A stretch of 64,000 nucleotides of DNA from Pirellulales bacterium (GCA_019636345.1 JAHBXQ010000001.1:525985-589984), one strand, 5' to 3'. Shown: positions 51,469-60,663, numbered from the stretch's first letter. Notes: generated by a model not told the origin, from the sequence alone. Numbers and translations are program-made.

Positions 51469-52941
51469 TTGCGCACATCCCGTTCCATTGTCGCTCTCGT
51501 GGCGCTCCTGACAGGAGTCGGGGGTTGCACGACCTCGTGGAGGCCGACCTTCGTAGCCGGGTCGCGGCAGGCCGAGTCGATCGCGCTGACCGCCGACGAA
51601 AGCCAGACCCCCGCGGCGGGAATCGCCAGCGCGGGGCTTGCCAAGGCCCAAGCGGCCTCCGAGCCGATCTCTGCCGACGCCGCATTCGCGGGCGTGTTGG
51701 AGGAGCTGCGCGAAATCGGCCAGCTCGATCCCGAGGCCGAGCAGGAGGTTCTTGCATCGCTGAAATCGGCTAAGCCGGAGCATTATCGGTTGATCGTCGA
51801 GCAGTACCGTGCGGCGCTCGCCTATCGCAAGCAACTCGCCGAGCGCGACTCGCAGCGGGCGCTCAAGCAGCGGCAGGAAGACGCGGAGCAGCGGCTCGTT
51901 CAAACCGCCGGGATGCGGGCGAACCAAACCGCTCGGACGGGTCGCAGCGCACCTCAAGCAACCGCTCAGGTGCGCCCCGCGGCGCTTCACGCGGACCCGA
52001 GCGTGACGCTCGCCAGCGACCAGGGCGATCCCATGTCGCCCGAGGCGGCCGTGCGCGTGCTCCAGGCCGCGGCGCTGGAGTTGGCCGCGTCGCAGCATGG
52101 GGCCGGCGCTCGCATCGAATCGCTCCCCCCTCCGCCGCAGACGCTTCCCCAATCCGCCCGCCCGAACGGGCCGCACGCGACCCCGGTCGTGCAGGCGACT
52201 CACTATGCGATCGCCGATTCGGCGACTCCGCCGAGCGGCGATTGGCGGGCCGATCTCGACGCGACGATTCGCCAGCTCCAACAGAACGTTGCGGCGACTC
52301 CCCGCTCGGTCGACGAGGTGCAGGACCACATGCGACTTCGCACGCTGCAGTTGCTCGCCGGGCGGCAAGAGCAGGCGCTCGCGCCGATCCCGGGCGCCAG
52401 TTCGGGGCAGCAGGAGTTCTGGTCCAAGCAACTGTTCGCGATGTCGGCGTACCTCGACGCCCAAGGTCCGGGCGACGAGAAGACCCGCGCCGCTGCAACG
52501 CTGGCCCACTTGAACGAAGCTCGCGATCGGTTGTCGGAGCTTGCCCCGCTGCAGGTCAGGAACGCGACGTTCGTGACCCGCGTCGACGGCTTCGGGCTGT
52601 ACGAGGCCGCGAAAGATGCGAAATTCGCCCCCGGAGCGTCGATCGTGGTCTACGCCGAGATCGACAACTTTCGCAGCCGCTCGACGGCCTCCGGGCACGA
52701 GTCCATGCTCGGCACCAGCTACCAAGTGGTCGACGAGTCGGGGCGCCGGGTCGACGGGGCGCAGTTTCCGGACGTGCAGGACGTCTGCCAAAGCCGTCGC
52801 CACGACTTCCACATGCAGTACGAAATGGAACTGCCGACCCGCATTTACCCCGGCCCGTACTCGCTGCAGATCATCATCACCGATCACCTGAGCAATAAGA
52901 TCGGGCAGGCGGATCTGGCGTTCGAGATCGTGGAGAAGTAG
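51469..52941 (+). CDS. lipoprotein of unknown function
   Basis: Not recognised beyond a planctomycete-type lipoprotein. From a TTG at 51469 the N-terminus is a clean lipoprotein signal (RTSRSIVALVALLTGVGGC), giving 490 residues; the frame is open upstream to 51316, but using that start would bury the lipobox. The mature protein is Ala/Gln-rich and helical (about 25-220, a possible coiled coil), then has a C-terminal beta-rich domain (from about 335) with FAPGASIVVYAEIDNF and YPGPYSLQIIITDHLSNKIG, reminiscent of an Ig-like fold. It is convergent with the ABC permease gene (70 bp). Confidence 0.7.
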   Translation: MRTSRSIVALVALLTGVGGCTTSWRPTFVAGSRQAESIALTADESQTPAAGIASAGLAKAQAASEPISADAAFAGVLEELREIGQLDPEAEQEVLASLKSAKPEHYRLIVEQYRAALAYRKQLAERDSQRALKQRQEDAEQRLVQTAGMRANQTARTGRSAPQATAQVRPAALHADPSVTLASDQGDPMSPEAAVRVLQAAALELAASQHGAGARIESLPPPPQTLPQSARPNGPHATPVVQATHYAIADSATPPSGDWRADLDATIRQLQQNVAATPRSVDEVQDHMRLRTLQLLAGRQEQALAPIPGASSGQQEFWSKQLFAMSAYLDAQGPGDEKTRAAATLAHLNEARDRLSELAPLQVRNATFVTRVDGFGLYEAAKDAKFAPGASIVVYAEIDNFRSRSTASGHESMLGTSYQVVDESGRRVDGAQFPDVQDVCQSRRHDFHMQYEMELPTRIYPGPYSLQIIITDHLSNKIGQADLAFEIVEK

Positions 52942-53011
52942 CCCGCCGGGGGGCCTGCGGGACCAGCGGACGAGGCCAACGGCGCCACGGCGCCCGTCCC
53001 GTCGTCCTCCG

Positions 53012-54322
53012 CTACTCGTGTCTCAGGGCCTCGATCGGGTCGAGCCTCGCCGCGCGGATGGCCGGGTAGACGCCGAACATCACGCCGACAATGGCCGAGA
53101 TCGCGAACGCCAGCGGGAACGACCAGGGGACCAGCAGCGGCTCGACCTTGCGCACCAAGTCGGGCAAAGTCGACATCTGCTCGGGGAACCAAGCTTCGAG
53201 CCGGTTGCGGGCCAGCGCCGTGATCGGCCGGCAGAGCAATCCTCCCAGCACCCCCAACAGCCCGCCGACGACCGACAGGACGACCGCTTCGGCGAGGAAC
53301 TGCTGGGTGATGTCGCGGCGCTTGGCGCCCAGGGCCCGGCGGATGCCGATCTCACGGGTCCGTTCGGTGACGGTCGCCAGCATGATGTTCATGATGCCGA
53401 TCCCTCCGACCACCAGCGACACCGCGGCGATGAGGCCCAGAAACAGCATGAACATCAACCGCGTCGTCTGGGCCTGTTGCAGCAGTTCCAGCGGCGCGGT
53501 GACGCGGAAGTCGGGCAGCGTGTGGTAGGGCTCGATCGTATTGGTGACGATGTCGCGCGTGGGGATCACCTGATCGCGTTCCGCGATTTCTAGCGTGATC
53601 TGCGAGACTTCGACGATGTCGCGCTGGAACGAGCCCGGTTTGGTGACGACGATCATGTCGCCGATCCGCCGCCAAAACGTCTCGATCGGGATGTACACGT
53701 CGCCGGAGAAGTCCTCCGCGGCGAACGATCCGCCGATCCCCGCCGAGGCCATTCGCGGCTTCATCACGCCGACGACGGTGTAGAACTCCTCCTCGATCAT
53801 CATTTGCTGCCCGATCGGATTGCCGACGGGAAACAACGCCTGGGCGTTCTCGGCCGACAGGACGCAGTAGTTGCGTTCCTCGATGCCGTCGGATTCGGTC
53901 AGGAAGCGACCCTCGGCGACGACCAGCCGGGTCACTTCGGCGTAGTCAGGGGTGCAGCCGACCAGTCGGCCCTCGCGCTTGCGGGTGCGGTTCCGGAGTT
54001 CGCAGGTGATCGTGCGGATGGGGAGCGCCCGCTTGATCGTCGGCACGGTCTCCCTGAGCCGCTCGTAGTCGGCCCGCGTGAGCCCGTAGCCGGAGTCGAC
54101 CGACTCGTCTGCCGAGGGCTTCACGGTGCGGACGATGATGTTGCGGGCGCCCAGGTCGGCGATCTGTTCCTCGGCCGCGCGGCCGATCCCTTCGCCGATT
54201 GCCAGCAGCCAGATGACGCCGCACACCCCGATGAAGATGCCCAGCACCGTCAGCGCGGAGCGCAGCGGATGCAAGAGCAAGCTCTTGACGCTCAGTCGGA
54301 ATGTACGCCACCAGCGGGTCAT
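53012..54322 (-). CDS. MacB-like ABC transporter permease (FtsX superfamily)
   Basis: Protein of 436 residues. One N-terminal helix (about residues 20-40: RSALTVLGIFIGVCGVIWLL), a periplasmic MacB-type domain (about 45-285) and three C-terminal helices forming the FtsX domain, with ERTREIGIRRALGAKRRDITQQF between them. It partners with the ATPase and adaptor encoded upstream; together they resemble MacAB-TolC-type efflux or lipoprotein-type mechanotransmission systems. The substrate is unknown. It ends with DPIEALRHE, a typical C-terminus of the family. Confidence 0.88.
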   Translation of the reverse strand: MTRWWRTFRLSVKSLLLHPLRSALTVLGIFIGVCGVIWLLAIGEGIGRAAEEQIADLGARNIIVRTVKPSADESVDSGYGLTRADYERLRETVPTIKRALPIRTITCELRNRTRKREGRLVGCTPDYAEVTRLVVAEGRFLTESDGIEERNYCVLSAENAQALFPVGNPIGQQMMIEEEFYTVVGVMKPRMASAGIGGSFAAEDFSGDVYIPIETFWRRIGDMIVVTKPGSFQRDIVEVSQITLEIAERDQVIPTRDIVTNTIEPYHTLPDFRVTAPLELLQQAQTTRLMFMLFLGLIAAVSLVVGGIGIMNIMLATVTERTREIGIRRALGAKRRDITQQFLAEAVVLSVVGGLLGVLGGLLCRPITALARNRLEAWFPEQMSTLPDLVRKVEPLLVPWSFPLAFAISAIVGVMFGVYPAIRAARLDPIEALRHE

Positions 54323-54412
54323 CGCGGAGAGATTGAACGAGTCGGGAGTTGTCTTGATCTGGAGAGGGTCGATTGAGGCAGCGGACCAGCGGGAGGTCGA
54401 CTCCCGTCCCCG

Positions 54413-55132
54413 TCAGCCGCCGACGGCCGACAGTCGAGAGTCTTCCTGGCGGCGTTCGTCCGTGAGGATTTTGCCGTCGCGCAGCCAGATCGTGCGGGCG
54501 GTGCGGTGGGCGACCTCGTTTTCGTGGGTCACGAGGATGATGGTCCGTCCCTCGGCGTTCAGCGAGGCGAGAAGGTCGAGGATTTCGTTCGTGGTCGTCG
54601 AGTCGAGGTTCCCCGTCGGTTCGTCGGCGAGCATGAATCGGGGGTCGTTGACCAGGCTGCGGGCGATCGCGACGCGCTGTTGCTGACCGCCGGAAAGTTG
54701 GCTTGGCCGGTGATCGAGCCGGGAACCGAGCCCAACGAGCTTTGCCAGATCAATGCACTTCTGGCGCGACTCACGCGAGAGCCGACCGCTGTAGTAGAGC
54801 GGCACCTCGATGTTTTCGACGACCGTCAGCGCCGGCAGCAAGTTGTACGATTGGAACACGAACCCGATCCGCGTCGCCCGAGTGTCGGCGAGTTGATCGT
54901 CGCTCATCTGGGCGACGTCGTCGTCCCCCAACAGGAAGTTGCCGCGCGTCGGCCGGTCGAGGCACCCCAGCAGATTCAACAGCGTGCTTTTGCCCGACCC
55001 CGACGGGCCCATAATCGAGATGTAATCCCCCTCGGGGACGTCGAACGACACCCCGCGGAGCGCGTGGACCGTCTCGCCGCTCAGGACGTAGTCCTTGTGG
55101 AGGTCGCGAATACTGGCGGCGAGAGCGGGCAT
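54413..55132 (-). CDS. MacB/LolD-type ABC transporter ATP-binding protein
   Basis: ABC ATPase of 239 residues with Walker A GPSGSGKSTLLNLLG (about residues 40-54), Q-loop VFQSYNLLPALT, signature LSGGQQQRVAIAR (about 145), Walker B FMLADEPTGNLDS and the switch His in LVTHE. The DEPTGNLD wording is typical for the LolD/MacB subgroup. It lies 90 bp before the permease gene and 99 bp after the adaptor gene, in one unit. The last 15 residues are polar and not conserved. Confidence 0.93.
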   Translation of the reverse strand: MPALAASIRDLHKDYVLSGETVHALRGVSFDVPEGDYISIMGPSGSGKSTLLNLLGCLDRPTRGNFLLGDDDVAQMSDDQLADTRATRIGFVFQSYNLLPALTVVENIEVPLYYSGRLSRESRQKCIDLAKLVGLGSRLDHRPSQLSGGQQQRVAIARSLVNDPRFMLADEPTGNLDSTTTNEILDLLASLNAEGRTIILVTHENEVAHRTARTIWLRDGKILTDERRQEDSRLSAVGG

Positions 55133-55231
55133 GAGCGCGCGGCGTGGTCGGGCGTGAGAATCAAGAACGGCGAACGTTCGCGGCGCCGGCGGACGTTCGC
55201 GTGACGGCCAAAACTTGACGGCCGCGGGCGG

Positions 55232-56767
55232 TCAAGCTGCGGCGCTCCCCTCAGCCGGTCGGCCGACCGGGCTTTGCGGCGCTTCGGACGAGCTTGGTTC
55301 CGCGAGCCCCGGCGCCTCGGGCATCCCCGGGGGGCCGGGGCGCTTCAATTCCTGCGGCAGCGGGGGCAACGTCACTTCGTTCAAGTACTGCCGCGGGTTC
55401 ATCACGATCTGCTGTCCCTCGGCGAGCCCGTCCTCGACGACGAAGAACTTGTCGTTCGTCGGACCGGTCTTCACCTTGCGGAGGTCCCACTCGTTGCCGC
55501 GGAGCACGAGGCAGAACATGTCGGGCCCGTGCGGAAAGACCGCCTGCACGGGCGCCTGCAGCGCGTCGTCAATCGATTCGCACCGCACCGTGACCGACGC
55601 CGTCATCCCGGAGAGCAATTCGGGCCCCGGATCGTCGATCGCCACGTAAGCGCGGTATTCCTTGACGTTCGCTTTTCGCCAGCCGGTCGGCTCGGCGTAC
55701 TGGTTGACGCTGGCGACCTTGCCTTTGTACTTCTTGTCGAGTCCGACGGGGGAGACTGCCGCGGGCATCCCTTTGCCGACGTACTTCACCAGCGATTCGT
55801 TGACCAGGAACGACACTCGCATCGACGTGGGGTCGGGGAGCCGAATGAGGACCTGCCGCTCGCGAACCTCGGCGCCTTCCTGGACGATGAATTCGCTGTT
55901 GTTGCCGAAGCCCTCGCGTTTGTGGGCGTACGTCACGACTCCCGCTTTGGGGGCGGTGATCGTGCACTTGGCGATCTGGTCCTCGATGTCCTTGAGTTTC
56001 TGCGTTTCCAGCTCGAAGCTGTTCTGCTCCGCTTCCCACTTAGCCTTGGCGATGATGATGTCGCTTTCAAATTGCTTGACCATCTTCTCCTTGGTGAACT
56101 CGTCGAGCACCCGGAGCTTCGTGTGGGCGGCGTCGAGTTCCTTCTGAGATTTCTCGACGGCGAACTTGTCGGCCTGCAGTTGCAGGTCGTTCACGTAGCC
56201 CTTGGCCGCCAGCCGCGAACTGTAGGCGACGTATTCCTTCGCCCGGTTGAGGTTTTCCTCGGCGACGAAGACCTCGCTTTGGATCGTCTGCCGTTCCTGG
56301 ATGTAGGTCCCCTGCAAGTATTCCTTCTCGGCGATGACCGCCGTCTCGTAAACGTTGTGGGCTTCGACGACGAGCGCCTTGGCGTTGTTGACCGCGATCT
56401 TCTGAGTGGTTCGTTCTTCCTCGAGCGAGGACGAATCGAGTTGCACCAGGAAGTCGCCCGGTTCCACGTCCGTCCCCTCGGGGACCAGCCGCAGGATCGC
56501 GAACCCGGCGGCGTTCTTGGATTTCACTTCGGAGCGGATCTCGGTGACGCCGCCCGATTCGAGCTCGCCCCGCTCGGTGACCGACAGCAGAAAATCGCTT
56601 CGACCGACGACATGCCGAATGACGCCCGAGTAGTCCTTCGCCTTCGTTCCTGAGAGGGTCCACACCCCGCCGACAGCCGCCACGAGCGCAAGCAGCGCGA
56701 TCATGAGGTAGAGCACGAACCCGGAGCGCGAAGGCGATCCGGCGCGGGAGGAGCGGGTGGCGTTCAT
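55232..56767 (-). CDS. HlyD/MacA-type periplasmic adaptor subunit
   Basis: Protein of 511 residues. An N-terminal membrane anchor (FVLYLMIALLALVAAVGGVW, about residues 17-36) is followed by a barrel-sandwich half (GTDVEPGDFLVQLDSSSLEE), a long coiled coil (about 125-265), the second half (KAGVVTYAHKREGFG) and a beta-barrel domain with membrane-proximal region. This is the membrane-fusion component of the ABC export system whose ATPase and permease follow. The ATG at 56767 is preferred; the frame is open to 56800. The C-terminal 35 residues are Pro-rich and probably disordered. A perfect TATAAT box lies about 76 bases upstream. Confidence 0.88.
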   Translation of the reverse strand: MNATRSSRAGSPSRSGFVLYLMIALLALVAAVGGVWTLSGTKAKDYSGVIRHVVGRSDFLLSVTERGELESGGVTEIRSEVKSKNAAGFAILRLVPEGTDVEPGDFLVQLDSSSLEEERTTQKIAVNNAKALVVEAHNVYETAVIAEKEYLQGTYIQERQTIQSEVFVAEENLNRAKEYVAYSSRLAAKGYVNDLQLQADKFAVEKSQKELDAAHTKLRVLDEFTKEKMVKQFESDIIIAKAKWEAEQNSFELETQKLKDIEDQIAKCTITAPKAGVVTYAHKREGFGNNSEFIVQEGAEVRERQVLIRLPDPTSMRVSFLVNESLVKYVGKGMPAAVSPVGLDKKYKGKVASVNQYAEPTGWRKANVKEYRAYVAIDDPGPELLSGMTASVTVRCESIDDALQAPVQAVFPHGPDMFCLVLRGNEWDLRKVKTGPTNDKFFVVEDGLAEGQQIVMNPRQYLNEVTLPPLPQELKRPGPPGMPEAPGLAEPSSSEAPQSPVGRPAEGSAAA

Positions 56768-56842
56768 GGAAGGGGCAAAGGAGGGAACGGGGACGAGCAC
56801 GAAGCCGTCGACGAGGAGCCGGGCCTCATCGGAGTTAACCCC

Positions 56843-56872
56843 ATTATAGCCGGGCCGATTCGCGGGTCGCAG
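56843..56872 (-). promoter_or_regulatory. promoter of the MacAB-like operon
   Basis: On the minus strand a perfect TATAAT (56848-56843) preceded after 18 bases by CTGCGA (56872-56867), a weak -35. Start near 56836, leader about 70 bases. Confidence 0.55.
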
Positions 56873-56972
56873 GTCGCTTCACGGCGCTTCGTGTGCCGTG
56901 CGATACAGAGGACCGCAGTTCCGGCGCAGTCCGCTTGAGCGGGTCGCGCCGACGGGTTCCGAAACTCGGCTC

Positions 56973-57530
56973 CTACCAGCCGACGTCGACCAGGAAGTCG
57001 CCCGCCAGGAAGTTGCGCCCGATGAGCAGCGGGTATTGCATCTGCGACCGATCGTTGAGCGACACGAGCACGCGTTTCTCGACCCCCTGGCAGCGGAGGG
57101 TCATGTAGACCTTGTACCGGGGCTCCTCCCCGACGGAGGTCTTGACCGTCGCCAACTCGACAATTTGCCGCTCGACCCACCGGATCCCCCCTTCCCCGTT
57201 GTCGATGCAGAACCGGATGATCTTGCCCACGTTGTCGACCATCGCCTCGGCCTCGTCCTGGATCGACCACTCGCTGGCGTGGACCGAGCAGGTGTTCGCC
57301 CCCGTATCGACCCGGGCGGTGAACGAGAGCTGTTCGTCGACCTGCTCGACGACCTCCGTGGCGCCCAGGACGCGGACCGGCCGATCGCCTAGCAAGTTCG
57401 GCATCTGCCGCACCGCGTAAACCGCGACGGCCAGCGTGAGGACGACGCCCCAAATCGCCCAGCGGAGGGGAGAGCGACGGGAAGCGGCAGGGGAATCGTC
57501 AGTCGGCAGCGGGCGGGCAAGAATCGCCAT
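56973..57530 (-). CDS. membrane-anchored retropepsin-like protein (PF05618 type), copy 1
   Basis: Protein of 185 residues with one N-terminal membrane helix (about residues 24-40) and a soluble domain of the 'putative ATP-dependent zinc protease' family (PF05618), which has a retropepsin-like aspartic-protease fold. The catalytic-type motif is FTARVDTGANTCSVHA (about 69-84), and the closing YPLLIGRNFLAGDFLVDV is characteristic. Despite the family name there is no zinc motif or ATPase. The next gene upstream is a paralog about 50% similar, so the two arose by duplication. A TACAAT -10 box lies at 57610-57615. Confidence 0.8.
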   Translation of the reverse strand: MAILARPLPTDDSPAASRRSPLRWAIWGVVLTLAVAVYAVRQMPNLLGDRPVRVLGATEVVEQVDEQLSFTARVDTGANTCSVHASEWSIQDEAEAMVDNVGKIIRFCIDNGEGGIRWVERQIVELATVKTSVGEEPRYKVYMTLRCQGVEKRVLVSLNDRSQMQYPLLIGRNFLAGDFLVDVGW

Positions 57531-57609
57531 GCGTCAGAATCTCGGGGTGGGACGGACCATCGCCGCGCCGCCACGAGGGTAACCCGGGGCGGGCAGCCGC
57601 CGCCGGGAC

Positions 57610-57615
57610 ATTGTA
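57610..57615 (-). promoter_or_regulatory. -10 box of the first retropepsin-like gene
   Basis: TACAAT on the minus strand in the context GGCTACAATG, echoing GGCTATAATG of the MacAB-like operon. It predicts a leader of about 73 bases. The -35 is weak. Confidence 0.35.
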
Positions 57616-57806
57616 GCCGAAGAAACCGGTCCTTTTCCCCCTGTATTCGCCCCGCTGCGGGCGACCGCCCGATGCGCAACGCAGTAAGATCGTTGCAAGG
57701 CATTTCCTGGCAATCGGTTACGGCGATTCCTGGCGATTGGCGAGCAACCCCCGCACGGACCTGGGCGCCCTTCCCGGAGCGGTTTTCGGGGGATTTCGCC
57801 GGCGAA

Positions 57807-58388
57807 TTAGCTGCGCTGTTGGCCTTTGGACTTTCGCAGCTTGCGCGGGTCGAGTCGGGGGCTCTTCGCGACGTCGACCACGAAGTTCCCTTCCAGAAAG
57901 TTGCGACCCAGCAGCAGCGGGTACTCCATGTGCGAGCGGTCTTTGAGCGACACGAGGACCTTCTTCTCGACCCCGCGGTACGACAGGGTGATGTTCACCT
58001 TGTACCGTTGCTCCTCCTGAACCGAGGTCTTAATCGTCGATAACTCGACGATTTTGCGCTCGAGCCACTCAATTTGCCCCTCGTGGTTCTTGATGCAGAA
58101 CCGAATGACCTTGCCGACGTTCTCGGCCATGGTCTCCGAGGGGTCTTCGATCGACCACTCCTCGACATGGAGCGAAGTGGTTGTGGCGCCCGTGTCGACC
58201 CGGGCCGGGAAGGTGAGCCCCCCGTCGACGACCTTGATCGCCGCGGTGGCGCCGATGATCTGCTTTTCGGCGGGCTCGAGGGCTGCTGAGACGTCGGGGG
58301 CTTCGGCCGGAGGGGCCGCGGGTTCAGCCGCGACGAGCCGACCGGGCAGAGTCAAGACGACCCATGTCGTCCAAGCAAACGTTCGCAT
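57807..58388 (-). CDS. exported retropepsin-like protein (PF05618 type), copy 2
   Basis: Protein of 193 residues. From the ATG at 58388 there is a signal peptide (RTFAWTTWVVLTLPGRLVAAE, split across residues 2-22) in place of the membrane anchor of copy 1; an ATG at 58427 would mask it. The domain has FPARVDTGATTTSLHV (about 78-93), TIKTSVQEEQRYKVNITL and YPLLLGRNFLEGNFVVDV. The tail is basic. Tandem arrangement and shared wording show duplication with copy 1, but the different N-termini imply different cellular locations: periplasmic or secreted here, inner-membrane-bound for copy 1. Confidence 0.8.
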   Translation of the reverse strand: MRTFAWTTWVVLTLPGRLVAAEPAAPPAEAPDVSAALEPAEKQIIGATAAIKVVDGGLTFPARVDTGATTTSLHVEEWSIEDPSETMAENVGKVIRFCIKNHEGQIEWLERKIVELSTIKTSVQEEQRYKVNITLSYRGVEKKVLVSLKDRSHMEYPLLLGRNFLEGNFVVDVAKSPRLDPRKLRKSKGQQRS

Positions 58389-58580
58389 CCTGCGGTCATT
58401 CCAGCTTGATGCCAGAGAACGAATCATCCTGATCGTTCCTTATGGGGTCACGTGTCGGGCGTGGGACGGCGGCGGGGTGAGGGGGGTGGTCCCAATTCGG
58501 GCGTATTCGACCGGATCGCCGGCGGCGAGGCAACCCCAATGCGACCCCGCTAGCACCGGCTGAGAGCTGCCGACTGCAAC

Positions 58581-58601
58581 GGCGTTCGTGCGAAAAACGC
58601 C
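58581..58601 (-). terminator. weak hairpin after the first PEP-CTERM gene
   Basis: GGCGTT / AACGCC stem of 6 bp with a 9-base loop, 10 bases after the stop at 58611. There is no U-tract, so the call is tentative. Confidence 0.3.
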
Positions 58602-58610
58602 CCGGAATCG

Positions 58611-59663
58611 TCACTCGGCAGCGATTCGGTGTGGTCCCGAGATCGCCCTGGCGAGGAAGACCAGAAAAGTCGCCAAACCGAAGAACATTGGCCCGGCCGA
58701 GGGCTCGGGAACGATGGCGACGGCCGGCGCAACCGGCGCACCGGCGAACGTCTCCAGGGTCGAGCCGTGCTGCCTCTGCCAGGCGAGGAAGTCGGCCCCG
58801 TCAACGGTCGCGTCGAACGTGCCGTCCCCGGCGACCTGCAGCGCGGCGGCGCCGGCCAGTCCGTAGCCGCTTTGCCAGACGGCCAAGTCAAAGCCGTCGA
58901 CCGCGAGGTCGCCGTTGAAGTCCGCCGCAAAGTCGGGGACAAGCGACTCGGCGTTCGTATGGGTCCAGACGACCGCGTCGCCCACGGCGGCCAGCGAGAC
59001 GGCAGGCGTAGCGAACAGCACGAAGGCGGGGGCCGAGCGGTCGAACCCCTCCATCCGCAACCGGACGGCGGCCAAATAGATCCCGTCGGCAGGGTCGGTC
59101 TCCAGCGAGCCGTCGTTGTCGTCGAGGGCCCAGGTGCGGTGGGAATGGACGCCGCCCTGGCTGTTGGTGCGGACGACCGCTCCCCCGGGGACGAGCCCTG
59201 GAGTCGCGGTTGTCGAGATGAAATCGCCCGTGCGCGCTTGAAGCGAGATTTGATACGGGAGCCCTCCAGGAGGGAGGCCGAACGCAACGGGACCCTGTCC
59301 GTCCCAGTAGAAGATGTTCGCTGCGACGCCGCCGATTTTTCCCGGCAGGTAGTCCCAGGAGAGATCGGTCTGCGGGGCCAGGGGGTCGATCCCCGCCGGC
59401 AAGGCAGGCGACCCGGCCCCGAGGGCGTTCCAACCTGGGTCGGTCGTGAAGTACTGGCTCGACAGAAACGCGCTGAACGCCCGCGCCGGACCGGCCCAGG
59501 GGCCGGCGTCAAACTCGCCTTCGCCTGTCGCGAGTCTTCCGTCGATCGATTGGACGTTCATGTCGGAGGCAGCCCACGCGGAGCCTGCCGCCAGAATCCC
59601 GATCGACGTCAGCAAGCGGTGAAACAAGCGCGGTCGGATTCGTCGTCGAAAATTGCTGGTCAT
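58611..59663 (-). CDS. PEP-CTERM protein with dockerin-like EF-hand loops
   Basis: Exported protein of 350 residues from the ATG at 59663. The signal peptide ends near residue 32 (GILAAGSAWA). The main domain is beta-rich and has no assigned function. Near the C-terminus are two Ca-binding dockerin-like loops, DFNGDLAVDGFDLAVWQ (about 248) and DATVDGADFLAWQ (about 285), typical for planctomycete secreted proteins. The sorting signal is VPEPSAGPMFFGLATFLVFLARA: PEP motif, hydrophobic helix, then a short basic end. This implies processing by an exosortase, which is not encoded in the window. It follows a paralogous-type PEP-CTERM gene. Confidence 0.82.
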   Translation of the reverse strand: MTSNFRRRIRPRLFHRLLTSIGILAAGSAWAASDMNVQSIDGRLATGEGEFDAGPWAGPARAFSAFLSSQYFTTDPGWNALGAGSPALPAGIDPLAPQTDLSWDYLPGKIGGVAANIFYWDGQGPVAFGLPPGGLPYQISLQARTGDFISTTATPGLVPGGAVVRTNSQGGVHSHRTWALDDNDGSLETDPADGIYLAAVRLRMEGFDRSAPAFVLFATPAVSLAAVGDAVVWTHTNAESLVPDFAADFNGDLAVDGFDLAVWQSGYGLAGAAALQVAGDGTFDATVDGADFLAWQRQHGSTLETFAGAPVAPAVAIVPEPSAGPMFFGLATFLVFLARAISGPHRIAAE

Positions 59664-59726
59664 GATGGTCGTCGTGCGGGGCGAGTCGAGTGGAAGCTTG
59701 AGGATCGTTGACATGCCAGGGCCCCT

Positions 59727-59757
59727 GCCGGGCGAGACGCATGGCGTCTCGCCCGGC
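59727..59757 (-). terminator. perfect 14-bp hairpin after the second PEP-CTERM gene
   Basis: GCCGGGCGAGACGC, a 3-base loop and its exact complement form a perfect 14-bp stem, starting 18 bases after the stop at 59776. No U-tract follows on the minus strand, so it may act as a weak terminator or an mRNA 3'-end stabiliser between the two PEP-CTERM genes. Confidence 0.65.
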
Positions 59758-59775
59758 GCTTGAGCCGATCGTCGC

Positions 59776-60663
59776 TCAGTCCTGGCGGCGCCCGCGGAGG
59801 CCGATTGCGCCCCAGGCGAGAGCCGTTGCGGCCAGGGCCAGAGCGGCAGGTTCGGGGACGTCGACGGCTTCCTCGACGAATTCGACCGCTTCCTCGTAAA
59901 AGGCGAAGTTCTTGCCGCCGAACATGGCGTCGGGAGCGAGTCCTTCGTGGTACGCTTCGAGCGCCTCCTCAAGCTCTTCGGCGTCGTCTTCGCTCACAAT
60001 CAACTGATCGACCAGCAGAACCAGATAGAACGGATCCGAGGACCCGAGCCCGGCCACGCTGATCGACGGGGCGATCACGTAGACGCCGTCAGTCGGTTTG
60101 CCGGCGACGCCGTCGTCGAGCTGATAGATGGGATGAGCGTCGAGCGAGCCCCCGGCGCCGGTCGTGCCGAAGTTCAGCGCCGGCTCGAACCCGAACGTGA
60201 TCCCGGCGGCGACCGGCTCGAACGCAGGTGCGCCGACGCCGCTCCAGTAGAGGACCTCCCCGGCTCCGCCGCCGAGCGAGAAGCTCGTGAGGCTGATACT
60301 GACGCCGGCGCCCGCGGGGAGGGCCGCCGCCCCCAGGGTCGACAGGTCGGCCCCCCCGGCGACGGCGTCGAGAGCGAAGAACCCGGGTTCGTCCCCTTCG
60401 AAATCCTTCGCCAGATGCGGGGGCAGCAAACCGCCGGCCAGGAGGATCCCCTCGAACACCTTTGCGTCGAGGTCGAACGATTGACCGGGGCCGCCGATGT
60501 CTTCCGCGGCGCCGATCGTCGCCTTGCCGCCGACGTTGACCAGCAGCACATCGCTATGAGCGGACGCCGAGCCGGCGACAAGCGCCGCCGCGAGGGCGAC
60601 GAAAATGCCGGCGAAGCGGGAGGCGGACCGAGGAGCGTACGAAAAAAGGAAGCGTGAGTTCAT
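59776..60663 (-). CDS. PEP-CTERM sorting-domain protein
   Basis: Exported protein of 295 residues. A signal peptide (AGIFVALAAALVAGSASA, about residues 18-35) precedes HSDVLLVNVGGKATIGAAED and a beta-rich domain of unknown function that also occurs in other planctomycete PEP-CTERM proteins (LDDGVAGKPTDGVYVIAPSI near 190). An acidic helical stretch (about 215-265) leads to the sorting signal VPEPAALALAATALAWGAIGLRGRRQD, split as PEP motif, helix and basic tail. It lies about 110 bp upstream of the other PEP-CTERM gene and shares GVYVIAP/GIYLAAV-like strand patterns with it. Confidence 0.82.
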   Translation of the reverse strand: MNSRFLFSYAPRSASRFAGIFVALAAALVAGSASAHSDVLLVNVGGKATIGAAEDIGGPGQSFDLDAKVFEGILLAGGLLPPHLAKDFEGDEPGFFALDAVAGGADLSTLGAAALPAGAGVSISLTSFSLGGGAGEVLYWSGVGAPAFEPVAAGITFGFEPALNFGTTGAGGSLDAHPIYQLDDGVAGKPTDGVYVIAPSISVAGLGSSDPFYLVLLVDQLIVSEDDAEELEEALEAYHEGLAPDAMFGGKNFAFYEEAVEFVEEAVDVPEPAALALAATALAWGAIGLRGRRQD

